Positions 24,926 to 31,961 of a stretch of 33,466 nucleotides of DNA are shown here, piece by piece. The position numbers were made by a program, and so were the translations under genes. Under the pieces are notes generated by a model. It searched no databases. It saw nothing but the letters and a program-made list of their open reading frames with translations, and was not told the origin of the DNA. Origin of the DNA: Phycisphaerales bacterium (GTDB lineage Bacteria > Planctomycetota > Phycisphaerae > Phycisphaerales > SM1A02); NCBI GenBank assembly GCA_013003065.1, contig JABDLI010000037.1:1-33466 (forward strand), read 5' to 3'. Within the stretch, counting starts at the first letter, position 1. Every line of letters starts with the position of its first letter.

Positions 24926-25109
24926 CGTGCACCTCGGAGGAAGGCTGAATGGTGGGTTCGCTCACCGGGAGTAGAGCCCCCCACCTCGGTTGGCGGACCG
25001 GGGAAACGACCCCGGTCGGCGGCGGCACTCGGGCTGCCCGCCCCAGGGGAGCCCGCAAACCGGCCCCAGATACACCGATTCGGGCTCCGGACCCGCCGGT
25101 CCACTTCGG

Positions 25110-25115
25110 TAGAAT
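25110..25115 (+). promoter_or_regulatory. Putative -10 element TAGAAT of the sigma gene
   Basis: TAGAAT is followed by 7 nt and ATG 25123; no Shine-Dalgarno sequence is present, so the messenger is likely leaderless. The 197-bp divergent spacer with the minus-strand gene shows no other motif. Confidence 0.4.
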
Positions 25116-25122
25116 CGCGTCC

Positions 25123-25689
25123 ATGACCGACCCGGCTGCCGGCAACGTGACCCGGTTGCTGCACGATGCCGGTCGCGGCGACCGCGGGGCGAGCGACCGC
25201 GTCATGGAGCTGCTGTACGACGACCTGCGTCGTCTCGCCGTCGCCAAGCTGGGCGACATGCCGCCGGCCGCGACGCTTCAGCCCACCGCGCTGATCAACG
25301 AGTGCTACCTGCGTCTGGTCGACAAGGAAATCGACTACGCCGATCGCCTGCACTTCTTTCGTCTCGCGGGCAAGGTCATGCGGGGGATCGTCGTCGACTA
25401 CACGCGGCGTCACCAGACGCAGAAACGCGGCGGCGGCCGGCACCGCGTCACGCTGGAGATCGCCGACCGTGACGGCGACCGTGCGGTGGGGGAGATGGCG
25501 GCGGTAAGCGAGGCGATGGAGCGGCTGGCCGATCGGGACGCCGAGGCGGCCGATGTCGTCCTGCTGAAGTACTTCACCGGGCTCTCCCACGGTCAGGTCG
25601 CCGAGGCCAAGGGAATCTCCGAGGCCCGGGCGCGGCGGCTCTGGAAGCTCGGAACGACGCTGCTGGCGGAGATTCTCGAGCTGGAGTGA
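25123..25689 (+). CDS. ECF-type RNA polymerase sigma factor (TIGR02999-like)
   Basis: 188 residues. Region 2 elements are visible: MELLYDDLRRLAVAKL, PTALINECYLRLVD (residues about 50-63) and FFRLAGKVMRGIVVDYTRRHQTQKRGG, the hallmark 'RxxMRxIVVDYxRRR' of the planctomycete/acidobacterial ECF sigma type TIGR02999. Region 4 follows near 125-185, with a helix-turn-helix DAEAADVVLLKYFTGLSHGQVAEAKGISEARARRLWKLG. There is no region 1.1 or 3. Start at 25123, seven bases after TAGAAT. The stop overlaps the kinase start (GTGA), so the two are translated together; in these lineages such pairs are thought to be linked by phosphorylation. The targets are unknown. Confidence 0.9.
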   Translation: MTDPAAGNVTRLLHDAGRGDRGASDRVMELLYDDLRRLAVAKLGDMPPAATLQPTALINECYLRLVDKEIDYADRLHFFRLAGKVMRGIVVDYTRRHQTQKRGGGRHRVTLEIADRDGDRAVGEMAAVSEAMERLADRDAEAADVVLLKYFTGLSHGQVAEAKGISEARARRLWKLGTTLLAEILELE

Positions 25690-27956
25690 GCAGATCGACG
25701 CGTGGTTTGCGGCAGTGGGAAGGAGCTCCCGAGCTGACGATGGACCAATCCGCGATCGACAAGCTCGCCAACGAAGCATTCGTGCACGTGGTCGATCTGC
25801 CGCCACCGGAGCGGGAGGCGTACCTGACCGACCGCTGCACCCCTGCCGTCCGGGAGCGGGTGCGCTCGCTTCTCGCGCGGCACGAAGCCCACGCGGACTG
25901 GCTGACGACCCGGCCGCTCGATCTCCCCCCCGCCGCGCTGCTGGCCGACACGGCGGCGGTGATCGGCGACGAGCCCTCGCTCGTCGGCACGACGCTCGAC
26001 CATTTCACGATCACCCGACGCATCGGCGAGGGCGGTATGTCGGTCGTCTACCTCGCCGAAGACACGAAGCTCGAGCGTCCCGTCGCCCTCAAGATCCTGC
26101 GGCAGGGCTTCGGGTTTTCCGAAGTTGCCATCGCGCGGTTCCGTCGCGAGGCGATGACCGTCGCGCAGCTTCACCACCCGGCGATCGTGCCCGTGTACGA
26201 CGTGGGGCACACGCAGGGCGTGCACTACCTGGTGATGGAGTTCATCGACGGCCCCACGCTGGCCGGGGTCATCGATGCCTGCCGCCGCGACACGCCGCAT
26301 CACGCCCAGGAGCGTGAATGGCAACGGACGCAGGCGTCGCTGATCGCAGAGATCGCCGATGCCCTGGAGCATGCGCACCGCGCCGAGGTCATCCACCGCG
26401 ACATCAAGCCCAACAACATCATGATCGACCCGAGCGGCACGGCGCGGCTCACCGATTTCGGCATTGCCCGCAATCGGCGTTTCGACCGCATGACGCGGAC
26501 GGGCCAGCTTGCCGGCACCGTGGCGTACATGAGCCCGGAGCAGGCGCGGGGCCTGCGTCGCGAGATCGACCACCGCACGGATGTCTACTCGCTCGGTGCG
26601 ACGCTCTACGAGCTCCTCACGCTCCGCTGCCCGTTCGAAGGCGATTCCGTGGAAGACGTGCGCGAGCAGGTGGTGCACAAGCCACCGCGGCCGCTGTCTC
26701 AGGTGAATCCCGCGATCCCCCGTGACCTGCAGACCATCTGTCTCAAGGCGCTCGACAAGGACCCCGACCACCGGTATCAGACCGCCTCGCAGGTCGCGAG
26801 CGATTTGCGGAGCTGGCTCGACGATCGCCCGATCCTCGCCCGCCCGCCGGGGGTCGCGCGTCGCGTCCGCCAGTGGACCCGCGATCATCGGGGCCCCGTC
26901 GCCGTCGCGTCAATCCTGTTTCTTCTCGCGCTCGTGGCCGCGCTCGCAATCGGTCTCCAAACGCTGGCCCGCGCGGGTCTCACGCCGGTCGCGTTCGGGA
27001 CCACGCTGCCCGACGCCATGCTTTGGGTGCAACCGCTCGACGCCGTGCGGGGCACGCCGACCGGACCGCCCATCGTCCGCGCGGTCGGCCCCCGCACGCG
27101 GGTGCGTCTGGACGCGGGGCTCTATCTCTTCCGGGCGGAGGCGGGACGCCAGAGGCTGGAAGCGATTCGCTACGTCCCGACCGCCGAGGACCGGTTCGAC
27201 TTTCGCGAAGAGATCGACCGGCGAGACGAACCGTTCGTCGTCGCCCTCGACCGGGGCCCGCACGCGGTCGATCGCACGCGGATGGTTCAGATCGCGGGGG
27301 GCGTGTTCACGACTTCGTCCCATCCGTTCGCGACCGAGCCGATCACGATTCGGATGCCCCCGTTCTGGATCGACAAGACCGAGGTCACGAACGGCGCCTA
27401 CAAGGCCTTTGTCGATGCGACCGATCACCCGCTTCCGTACCACTGGCGAAACGAGGAACCGGGGCTCGTCTACGACCCGGCTTTGGCCGAGCGCCCCGTC
27501 GTCGGCGTCACCCTCGACGATGCGGCGGCGTACGCCGCCTGGGCCGGCAAGCGGCTCCCGACCGAGTGGGAGTGGGAATACGCGATGCGTCAGCCGGGGG
27601 ACCGGCTGTATCCGTGGAGCACGCCTCCCGACTGGGTGGTGGCGCCCCCCCCGCCTGCGCCGCGGCGTGGCGGTGCACAAATCGAGTGGAGCAATCTCCT
27701 CGCCGCCTATGCGGCGGCGACCGTGGACGCCGGCGACGACCGCGGCGTGGCCACGCCGCTCGGCATCCTGCATGCCAACACGAATGTTTCGGAGATCACG
27801 GCCTCCGTCGAGACGGAGGGAGCGCTCGTGTCGGTGGTGCGTGGCGGTTCGTTTCGCGGTGTTCCCGCCGAGACACCGCTGACACGCCGCCACACGTTTC
27901 GCTGGGGAACCAGCTCGGTGCACCGAGGGTTTCGGTGTGTCGCGACTTTTCGATGA
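25686..27956 (+). CDS. Membrane Ser/Thr protein kinase with C-terminal FGE-sulfatase-like domain
   Basis: 756 residues from GTG 25686 (overlap with the sigma gene); ATG 25740 is an alternative that would lose 18 residues. A PknB-type kinase domain spans about 108-375: Gly-loop GEGGMS near 114, VALKIL with the ATP-binding Lys136, HRDIKPNN with catalytic Asp239 and Asn244, DFG Asp257, APE-like SPEQARG. All catalytic residues are present. One membrane helix lies near 405-427 (VAVASILFLLALVAALAIGL). The outer part begins with a PEGA-like stretch (MLWVQPLD...GLYLFRAEAG) and ends with an FGE/SUMF1-type domain from about 532 (MVQIAGGVF, FWIDKTEVTNGAYKAFVDAT, RLPTEWEWEYAMR, RGGSFRG, HRGFRC). The two catalytic Cys of true FGEs are missing, so it is probably a sensor or binding domain. 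It likely controls the overlapping sigma factor. Confidence 0.9.
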   Translation: MSRSTRGLRQWEGAPELTMDQSAIDKLANEAFVHVVDLPPPEREAYLTDRCTPAVRERVRSLLARHEAHADWLTTRPLDLPPAALLADTAAVIGDEPSLVGTTLDHFTITRRIGEGGMSVVYLAEDTKLERPVALKILRQGFGFSEVAIARFRREAMTVAQLHHPAIVPVYDVGHTQGVHYLVMEFIDGPTLAGVIDACRRDTPHHAQEREWQRTQASLIAEIADALEHAHRAEVIHRDIKPNNIMIDPSGTARLTDFGIARNRRFDRMTRTGQLAGTVAYMSPEQARGLRREIDHRTDVYSLGATLYELLTLRCPFEGDSVEDVREQVVHKPPRPLSQVNPAIPRDLQTICLKALDKDPDHRYQTASQVASDLRSWLDDRPILARPPGVARRVRQWTRDHRGPVAVASILFLLALVAALAIGLQTLARAGLTPVAFGTTLPDAMLWVQPLDAVRGTPTGPPIVRAVGPRTRVRLDAGLYLFRAEAGRQRLEAIRYVPTAEDRFDFREEIDRRDEPFVVALDRGPHAVDRTRMVQIAGGVFTTSSHPFATEPITIRMPPFWIDKTEVTNGAYKAFVDATDHPLPYHWRNEEPGLVYDPALAERPVVGVTLDDAAAYAAWAGKRLPTEWEWEYAMRQPGDRLYPWSTPPDWVVAPPPPAPRRGGAQIEWSNLLAAYAAATVDAGDDRGVATPLGILHANTNVSEITASVETEGALVSVVRGGSFRGVPAETPLTRRHTFRWGTSSVHRGFRCVATFR

Positions 27957-27976
27957 ACCGTCAGAGGAGACCTTTG

Positions 27977-28369
27977 ATGCCGTACTTTCTTTGCCATGCA
28001 TCCGTCCGCTTCGGACCAACGGGCGCCAACGACCCTGAACTGACGAAAACCAAGGTCGAAGAGCAGGTGGCCCCGCCCGTCGCGAGGGTCTTGCGAAACG
28101 GCTTCCTCGTCGAGATCGACGATTACGACGACGTGAATCAATCGTTTGACGACGTGTTTGGTGCGGCGGTCGCCAAGCTGAACGAGCTCCAAGCGCACTT
28201 CGGGTATCCCGACAACGCGACGGCAGATTCCCCGGACGAATGGGCGTACGGATCTGGCGGGCTGCACGAGGGCGAACGGTACCTCACACAGGATGGGAAA
28301 CCCTGGCTCATCGAAGTCGACTCAAGCATGGACGCATCCATGCGGATTGTCATCGAGTCGCTCCAATGA
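27977..28369 (+). CDS. Unrecognised small protein, cassette copy A, gene 1
   Basis: 130 residues, no signal peptide or membrane helix, acidic. I do not recognise the family. Motifs shared with its paralogue at 29470-29844: GANDPxxTKTxVxxQVxPxVAxxLR, an F-D-x-x-x-x-K-L-N-x-L-Q helix, then a strictly kept WAYGSGGLHE, and Q-x-G-x-x-W with an M-R near the end. The spacing suggests a small alpha/beta domain with a Gly-rich conserved loop. It has an excellent ribosome binding site (AGAGGAGA), 20 nt after the kinase stop, so it is in the sigma-kinase operon. Its TGA overlaps the ATG of the next gene (ATGA). It may be a partner of that larger protein. Confidence 0.8.
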   Translation: MPYFLCHASVRFGPTGANDPELTKTKVEEQVAPPVARVLRNGFLVEIDDYDDVNQSFDDVFGAAVAKLNELQAHFGYPDNATADSPDEWAYGSGGLHEGERYLTQDGKPWLIEVDSSMDASMRIVIESLQ

Positions 28370-29382
28370 GCTTCGAACCACGGAACGAGGAGATTCGATT
28401 CGCCTGGCCGCCTGATGTCTCCGAGGTGGAGCTCGAGCTGTACGTCGGGCGAGGCCGAATGCGTCTTCACCCGGATTCAAGCGTGCCGCCCAACCTGGCC
28501 GTGCTGCACACGCCCACCCGCCTGAAGATCGCAGTGCTCGATGAGGAACGGCCCGAGTCGCTGACGCTCGAGTTCGAGGTGGAAGGAGAGTCGCCGATCC
28601 CCCCGACCGCACGTGTGCTTCCGCTCGAACTTCCACCCCTGAAAGACATGCCGCGGACGCACGGCACGCTCGCGTCGCTCGAGGATCTGCCGCGGGACTC
28701 CCGTCTGCTCCGTGCGATGGACAAGGACGAGGAGGCGATCGAGGCGTGTCGACGATTCTATTCGGAAGGACCGGATCCCGTTTCTCGGTGGCGTCTCTTC
28801 TTCTATGAGATCGATCAGCGGACGAACACGAATTGGGAGCTCGACGATCGGTTCAGGCTCCTGTCCAACAATCTCGAGGTTCGGCAACGGGCCCAGGTGC
28901 TGACGAATGTCAAACCAGAGAAGCTGCCGGGGCTGAAGGCGACGGAGCATGACATGCTCTGGGAGCTCTTCGAAGACGCCGGATCACACATGACTCTGGA
29001 CGAGCAGCTGACCGCCTTTCTCTGGTTCGGAGCCGGCCTGCTGGAACACAGGTGTCCGCACTTGGCGGCGGCGGCCGGCCCCAATTCCGGGTTCGTCACG
29101 CTTCTGATGCAGCTTGCCCTGGACGCCCAATACCGCGCCGATGAGGGTGCTCGCGCGTACTGGCTCACGCGGCTTCCGACGCTCATCTACATGGTCGAGA
29201 TCTTCGGCCGACGGTTCGACGACAAGAAGAATATCAAAGCGACCATGCCCCATCACCGACGTCGCTCCTATGCAGTCGGACCACTCGAGATCGAGAGGGA
29301 CCGCGCGGATTTCGTCGAGCAGGCCACGCTTGACCCCAACACGACGGCGGCTGAAACGCTGCTGAGACACTTCAACCTTTGA
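28366..29382 (+). CDS. Unrecognised protein, cassette copy A, gene 2
   Basis: 338 residues, apparently cytoplasmic; family not recognised. It starts in a 4-nt overlap with the small gene. The N-terminal 100 residues look like a beta sandwich (IRFAWPPDVSEVELELYVGRGRM..., LKIAVLD..., LTLEFEVEGESPIP). A helical part follows from about 125 (EEAIEACRRFYSEGPDPVSRWRLFFYEIDQRT). The C-terminal half holds the best-kept blocks: LxxEExTAFLWFGAGLLEH(R/K)CPHLAAAAGP and YWLTRLPTLIYMVEIFGRR, which is identical for 19 residues with the paralogue at 29841-30863. The His-Cys-Pro-His cluster could bind a metal, but this is inference. The ending PLEIERDRADFVEQA also recurs. Confidence 0.8.
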   Translation: MSFEPRNEEIRFAWPPDVSEVELELYVGRGRMRLHPDSSVPPNLAVLHTPTRLKIAVLDEERPESLTLEFEVEGESPIPPTARVLPLELPPLKDMPRTHGTLASLEDLPRDSRLLRAMDKDEEAIEACRRFYSEGPDPVSRWRLFFYEIDQRTNTNWELDDRFRLLSNNLEVRQRAQVLTNVKPEKLPGLKATEHDMLWELFEDAGSHMTLDEQLTAFLWFGAGLLEHRCPHLAAAAGPNSGFVTLLMQLALDAQYRADEGARAYWLTRLPTLIYMVEIFGRRFDDKKNIKATMPHHRRRSYAVGPLEIERDRADFVEQATLDPNTTAAETLLRHFNL

Positions 29383-29469
29383 TCCGTCACCAGCGGCGTC
29401 GCATCGCCACCGTCCGGCGGGGATTCCGGGCGCTTCCGACCACTCATCGCCCTTCCAAGGAGACCCACG

Positions 29470-29844
29470 ATGGCCAAGTACCTGTGTCGAGCCGAGATCT
29501 TCTTCCGTCCCGGCGCCGCCAACGATCCCGCGTACACCAAGACCCAGGTGGACACGCAGGTCCACCCGAACGTCGCGCATATCCTCCGCCACGACTTCGT
29601 GCTCACCGCCGGGGACCGCGAGGCTCTCTTCGACGAGACGTTGAAGAAGCTCAACGATCTTCAGCAGCTCCACGCGTTCCCCGACCAGGCGACGAAGACC
29701 ACCAAGAACGACTGGGCGTACGGTTCCGGCGGCCTGCACGAGGATGTCCGTCGGGTCGACCAGAACGGCGCGTTGTGGATCGTCAACGGCGACCAGACTC
29801 CGATGTACGCCCACATGCGGCTCGTGTCGGACCAGATCTCGTGA
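29470..29844 (+). CDS. Unrecognised small protein, cassette copy B, gene 1
   Basis: 124 residues, paralogue of 27977-28369, with the same conserved elements: GAANDPAYTKTQVDTQVHPNVAHILR, FDETLKKLNDLQ and WAYGSGGLHE, followed by Q-x-G-A-L-W. It has the ribosome binding site AAGGAG before ATG 29470. It lies 87 nt after the stop of copy A gene 2; that gap shows no clear terminator, so read-through from the sigma-kinase operon is possible. Its stop overlaps the GTG of the next gene, exactly as in copy A, which shows that the two-gene unit was duplicated as a block. Confidence 0.8.
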   Translation: MAKYLCRAEIFFRPGAANDPAYTKTQVDTQVHPNVAHILRHDFVLTAGDREALFDETLKKLNDLQQLHAFPDQATKTTKNDWAYGSGGLHEDVRRVDQNGALWIVNGDQTPMYAHMRLVSDQIS

Positions 29845-30863
29845 GCAGGCGGAAACGCGACCAGCGGCTGAACGTCGTCTGGCCGGACGACGAAGACGCC
29901 GTCGAGTTCGAGCTGGAGGCGGGTCGCGGCACGCTCGAGCTCGTCGACGGCCTCCCGCCGAACATGGGAATCCTGCGCACTCCGACGCGGTTGAGGATCG
30001 AAGTGCTCGACGGGGACGCGCCGAAGTTCCTGAGACTCCGGTTCAAGGTCTCGGGCGAGTCTCCCCTTCCCCGGCGGGCCCGGCGTCTCCGACGCGTGAC
30101 GCTCGACAGCCTCGCAACGCTGCCCGATGTGCCCGCCGGTCGCCTCGTCACGACCGGCGACCCGGGCACGCTGACGGCCAACAACACGCTGGCGATTGCG
30201 GCCGACGTGCAGGCCGCCGACGACTGCCGGCGTTTCTATTCCGAAAGCGAAGACCCCGTCGCACGAGCGCGACGGTTCTTCTACAAGATCGATCAGCGGA
30301 CACATCAGCTGTGGGTGCCCACCGAACCGTTCCTTCCGCTGGTGGATCAACTGCAGGCGCGGCTGGAGCTGCACATGGAGCCACCGGCGGTCATCGGCAA
30401 CATGCCCGGGCTGACGGAGCAGCAGCACGATGACGTCTGCGTCATCTTCGAGGACGCGGCCGCCCACCTGTCGCTGGAGGAGGAGCTCACCGCGTACCTG
30501 TGGTTCGCGGCCGGGCTGCTCGAACACAAGTGTCCGCACGTTGCCGCCGCCGCGGGCCCCGACTCCTCGAACGTCCTGCTCATGATGGAGCTCGCCTTCG
30601 ACGCGCTCGAGAACGCTGCGCAGGGCCCGCATGATTACTGGCTGACGCGGCTGCCGACGCTGATCTACATGGTCGAGATCTTCGGCCGCCGCGTGGGCGA
30701 GAAGCTGACGCTGTCGATGATCGAGCCGGAGCTCATGCGTCCGTCCTACGCCGTCAGCCCCCTGGAGATCGAGGCGGATCGGGCCCAGTTCATCGCCGAG
30801 GCCGAGGCCGATCCGAACACCAAGGCGGTGGCCACGCTCAAGAACCGCTTCATCATCGGGTGA
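29841..30863 (+). CDS. Unrecognised protein, cassette copy B, gene 2
   Basis: 340 residues from GTG 29841 (overlap GTGA with the small gene). It is a full-length paralogue of 28366-29382. The N-terminal beta-rich part (LNVVWPDDEDAVEFELEAGRGTLEL) is more diverged; the middle keeps FYSESEDPVARARRFFYKIDQRT, the C-terminal half keeps TAYLWFAAGLLEHKCPH and YWLTRLPTLIYMVEIFGRR, and PLEIEADRAQFIAEAEADPNTKA matches the copy A end. Basic start (MSRRKRDQR) without a signal peptide. No catalytic signature known to me. The function may be as an effector or target of the kinase; this rests only on position. Confidence 0.8.
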   Translation: MSRRKRDQRLNVVWPDDEDAVEFELEAGRGTLELVDGLPPNMGILRTPTRLRIEVLDGDAPKFLRLRFKVSGESPLPRRARRLRRVTLDSLATLPDVPAGRLVTTGDPGTLTANNTLAIAADVQAADDCRRFYSESEDPVARARRFFYKIDQRTHQLWVPTEPFLPLVDQLQARLELHMEPPAVIGNMPGLTEQQHDDVCVIFEDAAAHLSLEEELTAYLWFAAGLLEHKCPHVAAAAGPDSSNVLLMMELAFDALENAAQGPHDYWLTRLPTLIYMVEIFGRRVGEKLTLSMIEPELMRPSYAVSPLEIEADRAQFIAEAEADPNTKAVATLKNRFIIG

Positions 30864-30886
30864 ACGCGGCCGCCCGACGGCAGGCG

Positions 30887-30907
30887 GGGGGGGCGGGCGG
30901 GGGCGGG
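30887..30907 (+). other. Potential G-quadruplex tract
   Basis: Four G-runs of 8, 3, 4 and 3 bases separated by single C bases (30887-30907). Single-base loops make a very stable quadruplex in RNA or DNA. It follows the copy B stop by 24 nt and precedes the 28-bp element by 5 nt. Confidence 0.5.
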
Positions 30908-30911
30908 CGAG

Positions 30912-30939
30912 AATGAACCCAGTTTCATCCAGCGCTCAC
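30912..30939 (+). promoter_or_regulatory. 28-bp conserved upstream element, copy 1
   Basis: It reads AATGAA-CCCA-GTTTCATCC followed by AGCGCTCAC. It matches the element at 31397-31424 at 22 of 28 positions. It lies 96 nt before the Pmp3-like gene. A short hairpin, CACGGG-CTTGAA-CCCGTG, begins at its last base (30939-30956). Confidence 0.5.
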
Positions 30940-31035
30940 ACGGGCTTGAACCCGTGGGGCGATTCTCCACGCACTCGGTTGGAAACGAGATCTGCCTCAC
31001 CCTGCTCGAACAACTACTGCGTCAGGAGAACAACC

Positions 31036-31194
31036 ATGGACATCCTCAAGCTCATCCTCGCCATTCTGATTCCGCCGCTGGGCGTCGCGCTCGAGGTGGG
31101 GCTCAGCACCCACTTCTGGCTGAACCTCGTGCTCACGCTGCTCGGCTACATCCCGGGCATCATCCACGCGATCTTCGTCATCGCATCGCGATGA
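31036..31194 (+). CDS. Pmp3/YqaE-family small membrane protein
   Basis: A 52-residue peptide with two membrane helices: MDILKLILAILIPPLGVALE and FWLNLVLTLLGYIPGIIHAIFVI, joined by a short polar turn (VGLSTHF). The P-P-L-G-V and L-L-G-Y-I-P-G-I-I-H-A motifs are diagnostic of the Pmp3/YqaE/UPF0057 family, which is induced by salt, cold or heat and affects membrane potential. The ribosome binding site CAGGAG precedes ATG 31036; the open frame upstream is not part of the gene. It carries the 28-bp element upstream, so regulation together with the PRC-barrel gene at 31496 is likely. Confidence 0.9.
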   Translation: MDILKLILAILIPPLGVALEVGLSTHFWLNLVLTLLGYIPGIIHAIFVIASR

Positions 31195-31315
31195 TCCCGG
31201 GTTGGAGACACCGGTTCTTCGGTGCGCCCGATGCTTCTGCCTGGCCCGGCACGCGGAACCGTCGGCCACCGAGCCCCCCTCTCCCACCGCCGATCACCGG
31301 AATCATGACACGACG

Positions 31316-31344
31316 CACACGCGCGAACACGTTTCGCGCGTGTG
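31316..31344. terminator. 12-bp perfect hairpin between the Pmp3-like and PRC-barrel genes
   Basis: CACACGCGCGAA (31316-31327), loop CACGT, TTCGCGCGTGTG (31333-31344). The arms are exact reverse complements. It lies 121 nt after the Pmp3-like stop and has no T-tract, so it is either a terminator of low efficiency or an operator. Confidence 0.4.
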
Positions 31345-31396
31345 GTCGTTCACGGGGGGAGACCACCAGCCTCGTTCCGTCCGCCGGACACGTGCA

Positions 31397-31424
31397 AATG
31401 AAACGCGTTTCATCCGGTGTTCAC
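31397..31424 (+). promoter_or_regulatory. 28-bp conserved upstream element, copy 2 (contains a 16-bp perfect palindrome)
   Basis: AATGAAACGCGTTTCATCC followed by GGTGTTCAC. The core ATGAAACG-CGTTTCAT (31398-31413) is a perfect 16-bp palindrome, as expected for a dimeric regulator site. It lies 71 nt before ATG 31496. Copy 1 keeps both outer half sites (ATGAA and GTTTCAT). Confidence 0.55.
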
Positions 31425-31495
31425 CGAGCGCTCAGCCTCGGCCCCGAAGATTGCGGGTGTTCAACGAACCTCCCAATTCACGAAGGAGACAACAC

Positions 31496-31861
31496 ATGAC
31501 AACCACCACCATGACGCCCTCGGTCATCTCAGCCAGCACCATCATCGGTGACACGGTCAAGAGCCTCACGGGCGAGAAGCTCGGCTCGATCAAGGAGATC
31601 ATGCTCGACACGTCCACCGGCCAGGTGGCCTACGCCGTCCTCGACTTCGGTGGGTTCCTCGGCCTTGGCGGCAAGCTCTTCGCCGTCCCGTGGAACGCGC
31701 TCACCGTCTGCCCCGAGGACAAGTGCCTCAAGATGGACGCAAACAAGGAGCGTCTCGAGAACGCCGAGGGCTTCGACCCCGACAATTGGCCCAACTTCGC
31801 CGATCGCCGGTGGGGCGAGCGGGTGCACTCGTACTACCGCACCCGCCCCTACTGGTCCTGA
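31496..31861 (+). CDS. PRC-barrel domain protein
   Basis: 121 residues with the ribosome binding site AAGGAGA nine bases before the ATG. A PRC-barrel spans about 15-85: VISASTIIGDTVKSLTGEKLGSIKEIMLDTSTGQVAYAVLDFGGFLGLGGKLFAVPWNALTV. This small beta-barrel occurs in the photosynthetic reaction centre H subunit, in RimM and in stress proteins often next to Pmp3 or YtfJ-like genes. No membrane helix is present. The C-terminal tail (ADRRWGERVHSYYRTRPYW) is rich in Trp, Tyr and Arg. It probably responds to the same stress signal as the Pmp3-like gene through the shared element. It is followed by a good terminator. Confidence 0.9.
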   Translation: MTTTTMTPSVISASTIIGDTVKSLTGEKLGSIKEIMLDTSTGQVAYAVLDFGGFLGLGGKLFAVPWNALTVCPEDKCLKMDANKERLENAEGFDPDNWPNFADRRWGERVHSYYRTRPYWS

Positions 31862-31890
31862 ATCGGCGGCACCCGGGGCCATTCCCCCTC

Positions 31891-31918
31891 GCCCGGCCGC
31901 ACCGACGGCCGGGCGTTT
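31891..31918 (+). terminator. Terminator after the PRC-barrel gene
   Basis: GCCCGGCCG-CACCGA-CGGCCGGGC, a perfect 9-bp stem with a 6-nt loop, followed by GTTTCC. It lies 29 nt after the stop. Confidence 0.75.
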
Positions 31919-31961
31919 CCCCTCCTCTTCCCTGACTCCACATTCGACAAGGAGACAACCC

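Noticed and set aside
23624-25126. Plus-strand open frame of 500 codons opposite the large dockerin-like gene
   Set aside because: Shadow frame: no signal or domain on the plus strand, whereas the minus strand has a signal peptide, DCNDNG repeats and a ribosome binding site.
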